This document shows, one piece after another, positions 52,576 to 61,241 of a stretch of 64,000 bases of DNA. Origin of the DNA: an uncultured Lachnospiraceae bacterium. Its GTDB lineage: Bacteria; Bacillota; Clostridia; Lachnospirales; Lachnospiraceae. Below the pieces are notes generated by a model. It did no database searches and had not been told where the DNA came from. It saw only the letters and a list, made by a program, of their open reading frames with translations. Position numbers and translations under genes: made by a program. Position 1 is the first letter of the stretch; each line of letters opens with the position of its first letter. Location of the stretch: NCBI GenBank assembly GCA_910585895.1, contig CAJUHY010000003.1, forward strand, positions 2,575-66,574, in the 5' to 3' direction.

Positions 52576-53721
52576 GTGGAATTTCGGGATTTGCAGAGGC
52601 AGTATCAATATTTAAAAGAGGAGATAGACGGAGCCATTTTCCAGGTGCTGCAATCGGGTAGATTTATTTCCGGCAGCGTTGTCAGGGAATTGGAAGAAGC
52701 GTTGGCGCAGTATGTGGGTTGCAGACATTGTATTACCTGCGGGAATGGGACAGATGCGCTGGAACTGGCATTGCGGGCAATGGATATAGGTCCGGGTGAC
52801 GCCGTGTTTGTGCCTGATTTCACATTTTTCGCGTCCGGGGAGGTTGTCTCCACAGTGGGGGCGATGCCGATTTTTGTAGATGTGGAAGCGGACACTTATA
52901 ATATATCTGCGCAAGCGCTTAAGGAGGCTGTTTCAGAGGTGGCTGCGCAAGGGAAGTACAGACTGGGGGCAGTCATTGCCGTGGACTTGTTTGGGCAGCC
53001 GGCGGAATATGACAAGATATCACAGATTACCAGGGAGTACGGAATGTACCTGATTGAAGATGGCGCGCAAGGGTTTGGTGGACGTATTGGAGATAAGTCT
53101 GCCTGCAGCTTCGGGGATATCTCGACCACATCGTTTTTCCCGGCAAAGCCGTTGGGCTGTTATGGTGATGGGGGAGCGATATTTACCGATAACGATGGCT
53201 GGAACCAGAAAATCCGCTCGCTCTGTGTCCATGGAAAATCGTCCCAAGGCAAATATGATAATATCCAGATAGGCATGAATTCCAGGCTGGACAGTATACA
53301 GGCAGCAATCCTTAAGGTTAAGCTGGCAGCATTTCGGGATAAGGAGATAGAGCAGGCAAATAAATTTGCCGGAATATATACGCAGGGTCTGAAGGAGTTG
53401 GTGGGAGTTCCCCATATGCTGCCCGGTTATAAATCAAGCTGGGCGCAGTATACAATCCGCTTGGACTGCCGGCAGGAAAGGGCAAAGCTGCAGGAGGAAC
53501 TTGGCAAGCGGAGGATTCCCACGATGATTTATTACTGGAAGCCGATGCATGAACAGCAGGCGTTTGCTGGCGGTAACTGCCAGAGCGGCAAAAATCAAAA
53601 TACCGTCAAATTATGTGAGACAGTCCTCTCGTTGCCGCTGTCACCGTATATGCTGCAGGAGGAATGCGATAAGGTGATAGAGAACATTCGTGAGATATTA
53701 ATGGTATTGCGCAGGAAGTAG
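52576..53721 (+). CDS. wbpE: DegT/DnrJ/EryC1 aminotransferase, WbpE-like
   Basis: A 381-residue PLP-dependent sugar aminotransferase. CGNGTDALELALRAMDIGPG, DFTFFASGEVVSTVGAMPIF, the Asp in LIEDGAQGFGG and the Schiff-base Lys in FFPAKPLGCYGDGGA are visible. With WbpB it makes the 3-amino sugar uronate in the UDP-ManNAc(3NAc)A pathway. It starts at GTG 52576 with TAGGAGGGA upstream. Neighbouring wbpD-like gene supports the substrate assignment. Confidence 0.88.
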   Translation: MEFRDLQRQYQYLKEEIDGAIFQVLQSGRFISGSVVRELEEALAQYVGCRHCITCGNGTDALELALRAMDIGPGDAVFVPDFTFFASGEVVSTVGAMPIFVDVEADTYNISAQALKEAVSEVAAQGKYRLGAVIAVDLFGQPAEYDKISQITREYGMYLIEDGAQGFGGRIGDKSACSFGDISTTSFFPAKPLGCYGDGGAIFTDNDGWNQKIRSLCVHGKSSQGKYDNIQIGMNSRLDSIQAAILKVKLAAFRDKEIEQANKFAGIYTQGLKELVGVPHMLPGYKSSWAQYTIRLDCRQERAKLQEELGKRRIPTMIYYWKPMHEQQAFAGGNCQSGKNQNTVKLCETVLSLPLSPYMLQEECDKVIENIREILMVLRRK

Positions 53722-53763
53722 GTGAGAAGAAGTTTGATAGGGAGATGAAAGCGAGGACAGAAT

Positions 53764-54744
53764 ATGATGAAAAAAGTAACGGTAATCATTCCCTGCCATA
53801 ACGCAGAGGAATACTTGTCACAGTGCCTGGAATCACTGATTCGCCAGAGCATTGGATTTGAAAACCTGGACGTTATCTGTATCGATGATGCCTCCACAGA
53901 CGGTACCGGCAGTCTCTTAGATGCCATGGCAGAACAATACCCGGACAGCGTAAGGGTATTTCATCTGTCCAAGAACCGCAAACAGGGCGGTGCAAGGAAC
54001 GTGGGGCTTGCACAGGCTCAGGGAGAATATGTGGCGTTTCTGGATGCGGATGACTGGGTGGATGTGAGTATTTATGAGAAGTTGTATGGCATTGCCAAAC
54101 AGTATGACACAGAGATTATCCAGTATCCCATGACAAAATATTACGAGGGCGTCATGCAGGTGGAGGATCCGGCGCAGATTAAGGGGCTGATTGTGTTGGA
54201 AGACCAAGAGATGCGCAAGCTGTTTCTTGCCGGGCAGGCATTGACCTGCGGCAGCCAGACGAAGTTTTATAAGAGGGAATTTCTAGAGCAGGTTCAGGTG
54301 CGGTTTATCGAGGGACTTGCCTATGAAGAGCCCTCTTTTGTCTATCCGCTGCTGTTTTATGCCAGACGTGTGTATTGTACAGAGGAGCCTTTGTATTATT
54401 ACCGGATGCATGAAGCCTCCACGATGCATCAGTATGTGCGCCAGCCGGGTAAGCTCTATGACCATGCCCTGGTGCAGTTATCCGTGTTTCAGGATATCAA
54501 AAGCCGTGATGGGCTGTGGGACAGTTACCGGGAAGAAATTGAATATTATTTTGTTTTCACTTATTTTATTGAGACTCTGTATTTCGCCGAAAGCTGTGAA
54601 TTGAAGCTGGAAGAGGAGCATTTTCAGGAAATGCAGAGGACGGTAAGGGAAAAAGCGCCGGAATACAGAAGCAATAAGTATCTGGGAAGCCCAACATTTG
54701 AGTATCGGAAATATCTGGAGCTTCTTGTTGGGGCGGAAGGATAA
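53764..54744 (+). CDS. GT2 family glycosyltransferase
   Basis: A 326-residue GT-A enzyme: KVTVIIPCHNAEEYLSQCLE, CIDDASTDGTGSLLDA, GGARNVGLAQAQGEY and FLDADDW. The C-terminal block YFIETLYFAESCELKL..FQEMQRTVREKAPEY..NKYL is the same as in the other GT2 copies here. It is closest in outline to the gene at 48065, including the TCGSQTKFYKREFLEQ stretch (FGSQNKLYRRTLLEQ there). Two ATG codons at 53764 and 53767 could start it. Confidence 0.87.
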   Translation: MMKKVTVIIPCHNAEEYLSQCLESLIRQSIGFENLDVICIDDASTDGTGSLLDAMAEQYPDSVRVFHLSKNRKQGGARNVGLAQAQGEYVAFLDADDWVDVSIYEKLYGIAKQYDTEIIQYPMTKYYEGVMQVEDPAQIKGLIVLEDQEMRKLFLAGQALTCGSQTKFYKREFLEQVQVRFIEGLAYEEPSFVYPLLFYARRVYCTEEPLYYYRMHEASTMHQYVRQPGKLYDHALVQLSVFQDIKSRDGLWDSYREEIEYYFVFTYFIETLYFAESCELKLEEEHFQEMQRTVREKAPEYRSNKYLGSPTFEYRKYLELLVGAEG

Positions 54745-54959
54745 ATATCGAAAAAAACAGGGCTGCCGTTCCTCTTGCAGACTTCCGCTACCATAGGGTA
54801 AAAATTATATTTCCAAACCGAGGTTCAAAGTCATTTCAAAAGAGGGTTAATCTTTCGGGAAAACCTGTCGATAGATTAAACGAAATAGGGGATAGGATGC
54901 TTGGCGTTCGATTCTCTATGTTAGTCTGACATTATTTAAAAAGAAACGAGGATATAGAT
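54745..54959. other. 215-nt gap before the fusion gene
   Basis: No gene and no strong promoter seen. TTAATCT and AGATTAA can pair around 54847-54880. The gap marks the left edge of the GC-richer segment and may be a recombination joint. Confidence 0.4.
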
Positions 54960-57647
54960 ATGGAAGCGATTCAAACCTTAGAAGATTTGATTTCAGCGGG
55001 TAAATTGTCCGAAGCGCTGGATTTCGTTGAAACTTTGCCCAAGGAGGAGCGCCAGCGGTGGCAGATCCAAAACCTGCTGGGCATCATGTGCGCCCACTGC
55101 GGTCAATCCGCGCAGGCGCGTACCTTTTTCGAGGCTGCAATGGCGCAGCAGCCGGACGACCCGGAAGTCCTCTATAATCTGGCCGATACCTATGCCGTCC
55201 TTGGCATGAACCGCCGGGCGTTGGCAATGCTGGAACGCTGCCAGCAAAATTCGGACAATGGGGAATTAAACAGCTATGTTGCTAGTCTGCGCCAGCAGTT
55301 AAGGGCGCAGAAGGGTGGGCGGGTACTGATGGCTGCTTACTACTTCCCTCCTCTGTCCGGCTCTGGAGTGTTCCGCTCCATCAAGTTCGCCAAATACCTG
55401 CCACAATTTGGCTGGGAGCCCACGGTAATTTCCACCGATCAGCCGCCTAACGGATGGAATTTTGCCGATGCCAGCCAGCTGAAAGAAATCCCCATGGGGA
55501 TGCAGGTGGTACGCATTCCTGACGGAATCAGTACCGGACGGGAGACCTCGATGAACGGAGAACGAATGCAGGGAATTCTTAATCTCCTGTACGGCGTTCT
55601 GGGGTTCAGCCCGGAGGCGGACCGGATTTACTCCCAAGCGGTTCAGAGCAAGGATGGGATTATGCGACTGCTTACCTTCCCCTGTTCGGCGCTGTCCTGG
55701 GCCTATGATGTAATCCAATATATCGAGAAAAACATGGACCCGGATGAATTTCAGGTGGTCTATACCACCTCCGGACCCTACAGTGCCCATCTGATTGGTT
55801 TCTATTTAAAGCAAAAATATGGAATCCCATGGGTGGCGGATTACCGCGATCCATGGACGTTTAATGCCTATACGGAAGACTATGACCCATCTAATGCGAA
55901 AGATAGGCTGCTGTATGAGCTGGAGAAGGTCTTGCTGCACCAGGCGGATTGTAATTTGACTATTGAAAATAGTTTCATTCAATCTTATGTAGAGCAGTTC
56001 CATCTTCCGCAGGAAAAGATAGTCAGCATTACAAACGGATATGACGAAGATGATTTTGCCACTCTGCAAGTCCCTCAAACTCGGACGGACAAGTTTACCA
56101 TTAACTACAGTGGGCTTCTTTACACCCAACAGAGAAACATTACTCCGGTGCTGAAGGCGATTCAGCAGCTGCGAGATGAAAAAAAGCTTGATTTATCCAA
56201 GATTCGGTTCCGGATCATCGGGGGTTCTGAGACAGGGAAGATTGAGATAGCAGGACAATATGGATTGGAGTCAATTATCGACTATAAGGGTTACTTATCC
56301 CATCAGGAAACGCTCCAAGCCAATCTGGACGCCAATCTGCTTTTGCTGCTGGTGGGTGACGAGCCAAAATTCAAATCCGTTTATACCGGGAAGTTTTTTG
56401 AATATCTGCGTAGCGGTCGGCCCATCCTGGCTTTGGCCCCTGGAGGCGGCGTAGTGGAAAAGACACTCCGGGAGAGCAGCCATGGGGAAGCATATCTCAG
56501 CACGCAGTTATCCGAAATCAAAGCGATGATTCTGCGGGAGTATCAGAGATGGGAGCAGGGCGAGGTTCCTGAACTGCTCCATTCCCCGGCAATCGAGCGG
56601 TTTGAGCGGAGGGTGCTGACAGAGCAGTTGGCAGGGGTGTTGTCAGCGGTTGTCAGCAGTTGCGGTGGCAGGCAGGGAGACTTAGCAAGCAAAAATCTCA
56701 CAAACTTTATGACCGGGAATGCCAGACAGACCGACTTAAATCAAGTTTCTGAACTGTTTTTGCAAAAAAACTATTATTATGTATGGCTGAAAGCAATGCT
56801 TGGCAAAGCTGCGGAGGTGGAAGGTCCAAATGCCACGCTCATTACCGGGTCGTCTTATGGATTAAATGGAATTATTGAATCGTACTGGGAGCAGGCTGTT
56901 AATTGTTCTTCATCATCTCAGGATTTGTACTACGACTTTAAATGTGCCCACAGGGCAATATCAAGTGGCGGACCCAATCGTTTTTCCAAATGTTTTATCA
57001 TTGGTGGTTATTACCTTGCGGGTCATGACATCTCTCGTGGACAGAAGGAGCGTGAAATGATGATTTCCAATGTTCATTATCCTATTTTTGCAGATGGACA
57101 TAATTGGGTTGAAGCGAAGCAGAACGATTTATGGGCAGGATTGGATATCTTTTCAGACGAGGACAAGCGTCAATGTGAACAGCTTGCAATACAAAAAATG
57201 CTTAAACGCGGTACATTCTTTTCAGAGGGGAAGAAGCGCGGAGGGACGATTTTTAGATTAAAGCGTGATTGGTGGGATTTATCAGCAGAAGAACGTCAGA
57301 TGCTTGGAAAAATCCGCGGGGAGAGCCACAACAAAATGTTTCACAAACACCAGGCAATAACGGAGAACAAAAAAATTTTAAATGAGTATGTCCATTTTCT
57401 TCACCTCAATGGGATTATGCCTATCGTTATAATTGCACCAGTTACTCCCGAATATAGGCAATATATTTCGAAAGAGATGAAAGATAGTATCAACGAATTG
57501 ATTGCGGCAGTATCTGAGGAATTTAGTTTTGTAGACTTTAACCAGTTTACCTGTTTTGAGCCTTATGACTTTGTAGATACGGATCATTTGTCCCAAAATG
57601 GTGCGGAAAAGTTCAGTAACCTGTTAGTTAGTTTATTTAATAAGTAA
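54960..57647 (+). CDS. TPR / GT-B glycosyltransferase / SGNH-like fusion protein
   Basis: An 895-residue protein with three parts. Residues 1-115 are TPR-like helices (LLGIMCAHCGQSAQARTFFE, then VLYNLADTYAVLGMNRRALA). Residues about 118-590 are a GT-B glycosyltransferase of the GT4 kind: MAAYYFPPLSGSGVFRSIKF, WVADYRDPWTFNAY, TINYSGLLYTQQRNITPVL and KFFEYLRSGRPILALAPGG. Residues about 600-895 resemble an SGNH hydrolase/acyltransferase: TGSSYGLNG near 629 with a candidate Ser, SSQDLYYDF, GGYYLAGHD, and DTDHLSQNGAEKF near 874 as the Asp-His block. The DNA is GC-rich up to about 56690 and AT-rich after, in step with the domain border. It may add a sugar and then acylate or deacylate it; this is inference. 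Confidence 0.75.
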   Translation: MEAIQTLEDLISAGKLSEALDFVETLPKEERQRWQIQNLLGIMCAHCGQSAQARTFFEAAMAQQPDDPEVLYNLADTYAVLGMNRRALAMLERCQQNSDNGELNSYVASLRQQLRAQKGGRVLMAAYYFPPLSGSGVFRSIKFAKYLPQFGWEPTVISTDQPPNGWNFADASQLKEIPMGMQVVRIPDGISTGRETSMNGERMQGILNLLYGVLGFSPEADRIYSQAVQSKDGIMRLLTFPCSALSWAYDVIQYIEKNMDPDEFQVVYTTSGPYSAHLIGFYLKQKYGIPWVADYRDPWTFNAYTEDYDPSNAKDRLLYELEKVLLHQADCNLTIENSFIQSYVEQFHLPQEKIVSITNGYDEDDFATLQVPQTRTDKFTINYSGLLYTQQRNITPVLKAIQQLRDEKKLDLSKIRFRIIGGSETGKIEIAGQYGLESIIDYKGYLSHQETLQANLDANLLLLLVGDEPKFKSVYTGKFFEYLRSGRPILALAPGGGVVEKTLRESSHGEAYLSTQLSEIKAMILREYQRWEQGEVPELLHSPAIERFERRVLTEQLAGVLSAVVSSCGGRQGDLASKNLTNFMTGNARQTDLNQVSELFLQKNYYYVWLKAMLGKAAEVEGPNATLITGSSYGLNGIIESYWEQAVNCSSSSQDLYYDFKCAHRAISSGGPNRFSKCFIIGGYYLAGHDISRGQKEREMMISNVHYPIFADGHNWVEAKQNDLWAGLDIFSDEDKRQCEQLAIQKMLKRGTFFSEGKKRGGTIFRLKRDWWDLSAEERQMLGKIRGESHNKMFHKHQAITENKKILNEYVHFLHLNGIMPIVIIAPVTPEYRQYISKEMKDSINELIAAVSEEFSFVDFNQFTCFEPYDFVDTDHLSQNGAEKFSNLLVSLFNK

Positions 57648-57683
57648 CATTTACTATAATAATATTGAGGAAACGATTTAATT

Positions 57684-59003
57684 ATGAAGATTAAGGAAAC
57701 TTTACTTGAAAAAATCAGGAATAAAACCCTTTCTATGGGCGTCTGCGGTCTGGGTTATGTCGGTCTGCCCCTGGCGGTGGACAAGGCCAGGCATGGGTTC
57801 CGGACCATTGGCTTCGATGTCCAGCAGAAAAAGGTAGATATGGTCAATGCCGGAGAGAATTACATTGGCGATGTGGTGGACGCGGATTTGCGAGAGTTGG
57901 TGTCCTCCGGGATGCTCCGGGCTACTTCGGACTTTTCCTTCGTGAAAGATGTGGATTTCATCGCAATCTGCGTTCCCACACCGTTGGACGCACACCAGCA
58001 GCCGGACATCAGCTATGTTATGGATTCGGCAAAGTCCATTGCGGGGTATTTGACATGGGGAAGCGTGGTGGTACTGGAGTCCACCACTTATCCCGGCACC
58101 ACAGAGGAACTACTCAAACCCATTTTGGAGGAAGGCTCCGGTCTGAAATGCGGAACGGATTTTTATCTGGGTTTTTCCCCGGAACGCGTGGATCCGGGTA
58201 ACTTGATTTACAAGACCAGCAACACCCCTAAAGTCGTGGGGGCTGTGGGCGCCGATGCAGCCCAGGTGATTGCTATGGTGTACTCCGCCATTTTGGACGG
58301 AGAGGTTCATACGGTGTCCTCTCCCGCTGTGGCGGAGATGGAAAAAATCCTGGAAAATACATACCGCAACGTGAATATTGGCCTGATGAATGAACTGGCC
58401 ATGCTGTGCCACAAGATGGGAATCGATATTTGGGAGGTCATTGATGCGGCCAAAACTAAGCCCTATGGCTTCCAGCCTTTCTATCCAGGTCCCGGTCTGG
58501 GCGGGCACTGCATCCCGCTGGATCCCTACTATCTGAGCTGGAAAGCCCGGGAGTACGGTTTCCACACCTCTATGATTGAAAGTTCCATGATGATTAATGA
58601 CCGTATGCCGGAGTACACCGTAGAGCGGGCGGGGAAGATTTTGAATCGAGAGAAAAAGGCGCTGAACGGTTCCAAGGTGTTGCTGTTGGGGGTGGCTTAC
58701 AAGCAGGACATTAACGACTACCGGGAGAGCCCTGCCCTGCGGGTGATGGAGGAGTTTCAGCACAACGGATCGCTGGTGGACTACCATGATCCCTTTGTCT
58801 CCACCTGTCGGTATAAGGGACGGCAGTACCAGGGAGTGGAGAAGCTCGATGAAGAGACGCTCCGGGGATATGACCTGGTGGTCGTCACCACTGCCCACAG
58901 CAAGGTAGACTATGAACTGGTAGCCGGCGTGGGAGTGCCAGTGTTTGACTGCAAAAACGTAATGAAAGCGGTTCAAAACCGGGAATATATTGAGGTGTTG
59001 TAA
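57684..59003 (+). CDS. wbpA: UDP-N-acetylglucosamine 6-dehydrogenase, WbpA-like
   Basis: A 439-residue nucleotide-sugar dehydrogenase of the UDP-Glc/GlcNAc dehydrogenase family. The NAD-binding motif is GVCGLGYVGLPLAVDKARHG (from residue 19), the catalytic Cys is in GLGGHCIPLDPYYLSWKA (near residue 274), and LLLGVAYKQDINDYRESPAL is typical of the C-terminal UDP-binding domain. It oxidises UDP-GlcNAc at C6 to the uronate, the first step toward UDP-ManNAc(3NAc)A. The stop abuts the start of the epimerase gene. GC-rich codons set it off from most of the window. Confidence 0.9.
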   Translation: MKIKETLLEKIRNKTLSMGVCGLGYVGLPLAVDKARHGFRTIGFDVQQKKVDMVNAGENYIGDVVDADLRELVSSGMLRATSDFSFVKDVDFIAICVPTPLDAHQQPDISYVMDSAKSIAGYLTWGSVVVLESTTYPGTTEELLKPILEEGSGLKCGTDFYLGFSPERVDPGNLIYKTSNTPKVVGAVGADAAQVIAMVYSAILDGEVHTVSSPAVAEMEKILENTYRNVNIGLMNELAMLCHKMGIDIWEVIDAAKTKPYGFQPFYPGPGLGGHCIPLDPYYLSWKAREYGFHTSMIESSMMINDRMPEYTVERAGKILNREKKALNGSKVLLLGVAYKQDINDYRESPALRVMEEFQHNGSLVDYHDPFVSTCRYKGRQYQGVEKLDEETLRGYDLVVVTTAHSKVDYELVAGVGVPVFDCKNVMKAVQNREYIEVL

Positions 59004-60095
59004 ATGAAAAAAATTTGTACGGTGGTGGGTGCGCGGCCTCAGTTCATTAAGCTTGCGATGGTGTCCCGGGTGCTGCGCCGAGAGTTCCGGGAGGTGCTGA
59101 TACATACCGGACAGCATTATGACCACAATATGTCTGGCATTTTTTTTGAAGAAATGGATATCCCCAAGCCGGATTATAACCTGGGCATCTCCGGCGGCAC
59201 TCACGGTCAGATGACCGGTCAGATGCTGATAGAGATTGAGAAAGTTCTGCTTAAGGAGCGTCCGGATATGTTGTTGCTATTCGGCGATACCAATTCTACC
59301 CTGGCGGGCGCGCTGGCGGCGGTGAAGCTGCATATTCCGGTCTGCCATGTAGAGGCCGGAAACCGGGGAGGAGGTATCCTGGAAAACCCGGAAGAGATTA
59401 ACCGTATCCTCACGGATCATGTATCTTCCCTCCACTTGGCGTGCACGGTCTCCGGTGTGGATTTTTTGAAGCGGGAAGGCTTTTCATCCAGCATCCATTT
59501 GGTGGGCGACCCCATGTATGACGCGTTCTGCTATTGCAGTGCACGGCTGGATGGGAGCGAACTGGCGGAATTAAAGGGATTTGACGGCAGCCCTATTTCT
59601 CTGCCGGAGGATTTTTACTATATGACCTGCCATCGGCAGGAAAACACAGACACCGATGAGAAGCTGGATCAGATTTTCCAGGCGATGAACAGTCTGGATG
59701 CCCAGGTGATTTATCCCGTCCATCCCCGCAATCATGAACGGGCGGTTCGTCTGCGTGAGGCCGGTGGATATGAAAATATTATCCTGGTCTTGCCTGTGGG
59801 CTATAAAACATCCATTTCGCTGGTAAACCGTGCGAAAAAAATTATAACTGACTCCGGCGGACTGCAGCGTGAGGCATTTTTTGCCCAGAAGCCTTGTGTC
59901 ACTGTATTTGATTGGGCAGTATGGCCGGAAACGATGGTAAATGGCTGTAACCAGCTGGCAAAGCCGCAAAAAGAGGATATCCTTGCCAAACTGGATGCAC
60001 CGGTTCAATTTAACCTGTCTTATCAGCCTTTCGGAGATGGACATTCCGCGGAAAAAATTGTGGAGCAGATTCGAACTTATTGGAATCGGAGGTAA
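59004..60095 (+). CDS. wbpI: UDP-N-acetylglucosamine 2-epimerase family, WbpI-like
   Basis: A 363-residue GT-B-fold epimerase of the WecB family. VVGARPQFIKLAMVSRVLRR, HTGQHYDHNMSGIFFEEM, LFGDTNSTLAGALAA, HVEAGNRGGG, and ITDSGGLQREAFFAQKPCVT hold the usual active-site residues. Because the four other enzymes of the pathway are encoded nearby, it most likely inverts C2 of UDP-GlcNAc(3NAc)A to the manno form, as WbpI does; plain UDP-GlcNAc 2-epimerase (WecB) remains possible. It starts directly after the wbpA stop. Confidence 0.87.
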   Translation: MKKICTVVGARPQFIKLAMVSRVLRREFREVLIHTGQHYDHNMSGIFFEEMDIPKPDYNLGISGGTHGQMTGQMLIEIEKVLLKERPDMLLLFGDTNSTLAGALAAVKLHIPVCHVEAGNRGGGILENPEEINRILTDHVSSLHLACTVSGVDFLKREGFSSSIHLVGDPMYDAFCYCSARLDGSELAELKGFDGSPISLPEDFYYMTCHRQENTDTDEKLDQIFQAMNSLDAQVIYPVHPRNHERAVRLREAGGYENIILVLPVGYKTSISLVNRAKKIITDSGGLQREAFFAQKPCVTVFDWAVWPETMVNGCNQLAKPQKEDILAKLDAPVQFNLSYQPFGDGHSAEKIVEQIRTYWNRR

Positions 60096-60100
60096 ACATT

Positions 60101-61174
60101 ATGAATTATGCTTTAATCGGCTGTGGCCGTATTGCAACAAACCACATTAAGGCTGCGGTGAGCAATGGTCTGCATATCTCTGCAGTGTGCGATGTGAAGC
60201 CGGAGACCATGGAAAACCTGCTTGCCAGGCACAGAATGGAGCAGGACGACTCTATTAAGCGTTATACCGACTACCGGCGGATGTTAGAGGAGAACGATAT
60301 TCAGCTGGTTGCCATCGCCACTGAGAGCGGTCTCCACGCTCCAATCGCTTTGGAATGTATTGATGCTGGTGTGCATGTAATTATTGAAAAACCAATGGCT
60401 ATGTCCATGGAGGATGCGGAGGAAATCATCCGCCGCAGCAATGCCAAGGGCGTCAAAGTATGTGTCAGCCACCAAAATCGATTCAACGCAGCGGTTCAGG
60501 AGGCCCGAAAGGCGTTGGAGCAGGGGCGGTTCGGGAAGCTGTCCCATGGTTCTGTTCATGTCCGCTGGAACCGAAATCGGGATTATTATACCCAGGCTCC
60601 CTGGCGGGGAACCTGGCTCCAAGACGGCGGCTGCCTGATGAACCAATGTATTCATGGCATTGATTTGCTGCGGTGGATGATGGGGGACGAGGTGAAGGAG
60701 GTCTACGGCGTCACCCGACGGCAGTTCCATGACTATCTGGAATGTGAGGATGTGGGAATGGCAGTGGTGAAGTTCAAAAATGGTGCCATCGGAACCATTG
60801 AGGGTACCACCAATGTCTACCCGCAAAATTTGGAAGAGACGCTGTATTTGTTTGGGGAGAACGGAACCGTGAAGCTGGGGGGGAAGTCCACCAACCACAT
60901 CGATGTGTGGGATTTTGCGGACCAGCGCGAGAATGACAAAATAAACAAAGGGCTGCAGGAGGCCGCCAGTAATGTCTATGGCAATGGGCACACGGCACTC
61001 TATGCGGATATGATTGACGCAATCCGGCAGGACCGTGCTCCATATGTGGACGCCATAGCGGGTCGAAACGCGCTGGAGATGGTGCTTGCAGTTTACCAGT
61101 CTGCAAGCATTGGCGCTCCGGTGGAGCTGCCGCTGGAAAATGTGGCCAGTACAGATTTTTTAAGGCTTGATTGA
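60101..61174 (+). CDS. wbpB: Gfo/Idh/MocA oxidoreductase, WbpB-like
   Basis: A 357-residue oxidoreductase. The NAD-binding motif is MNYALIGCGRIATNHIKAAV, the EKP motif is in HVIIEKPMAMS, and QNRFNAAVQEARKAL, WLQDGGCLMNQCIHGIDLL and FKNGAIGTIEGTTNVYP follow the WbpB pattern. It oxidises C3 of UDP-GlcNAcA to supply the keto sugar for WbpE. ATG 60101 is chosen, with GGAGGT inside the end of the epimerase gene; an in-frame ATG at 60080 would add seven residues before the conserved start. Confidence 0.9.
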   Translation: MNYALIGCGRIATNHIKAAVSNGLHISAVCDVKPETMENLLARHRMEQDDSIKRYTDYRRMLEENDIQLVAIATESGLHAPIALECIDAGVHVIIEKPMAMSMEDAEEIIRRSNAKGVKVCVSHQNRFNAAVQEARKALEQGRFGKLSHGSVHVRWNRNRDYYTQAPWRGTWLQDGGCLMNQCIHGIDLLRWMMGDEVKEVYGVTRRQFHDYLECEDVGMAVVKFKNGAIGTIEGTTNVYPQNLEETLYLFGENGTVKLGGKSTNHIDVWDFADQRENDKINKGLQEAASNVYGNGHTALYADMIDAIRQDRAPYVDAIAGRNALEMVLAVYQSASIGAPVELPLENVASTDFLRLD

Positions 61175-61241
61175 ATTCTATTAAGAAATTGATAGGAATA
61201 CAGCCATAAGCGGGCGGTAAACCTGCCGAGAGGACAAAGGT

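Noticed and set aside
58110..59204. Long open frame (364 codons) on the minus strand across wbpA and the start of wbpI
   Set aside because: It mirrors the GC-rich codons of two well-supported plus-strand genes, has no known motif and no ribosome binding site of note.
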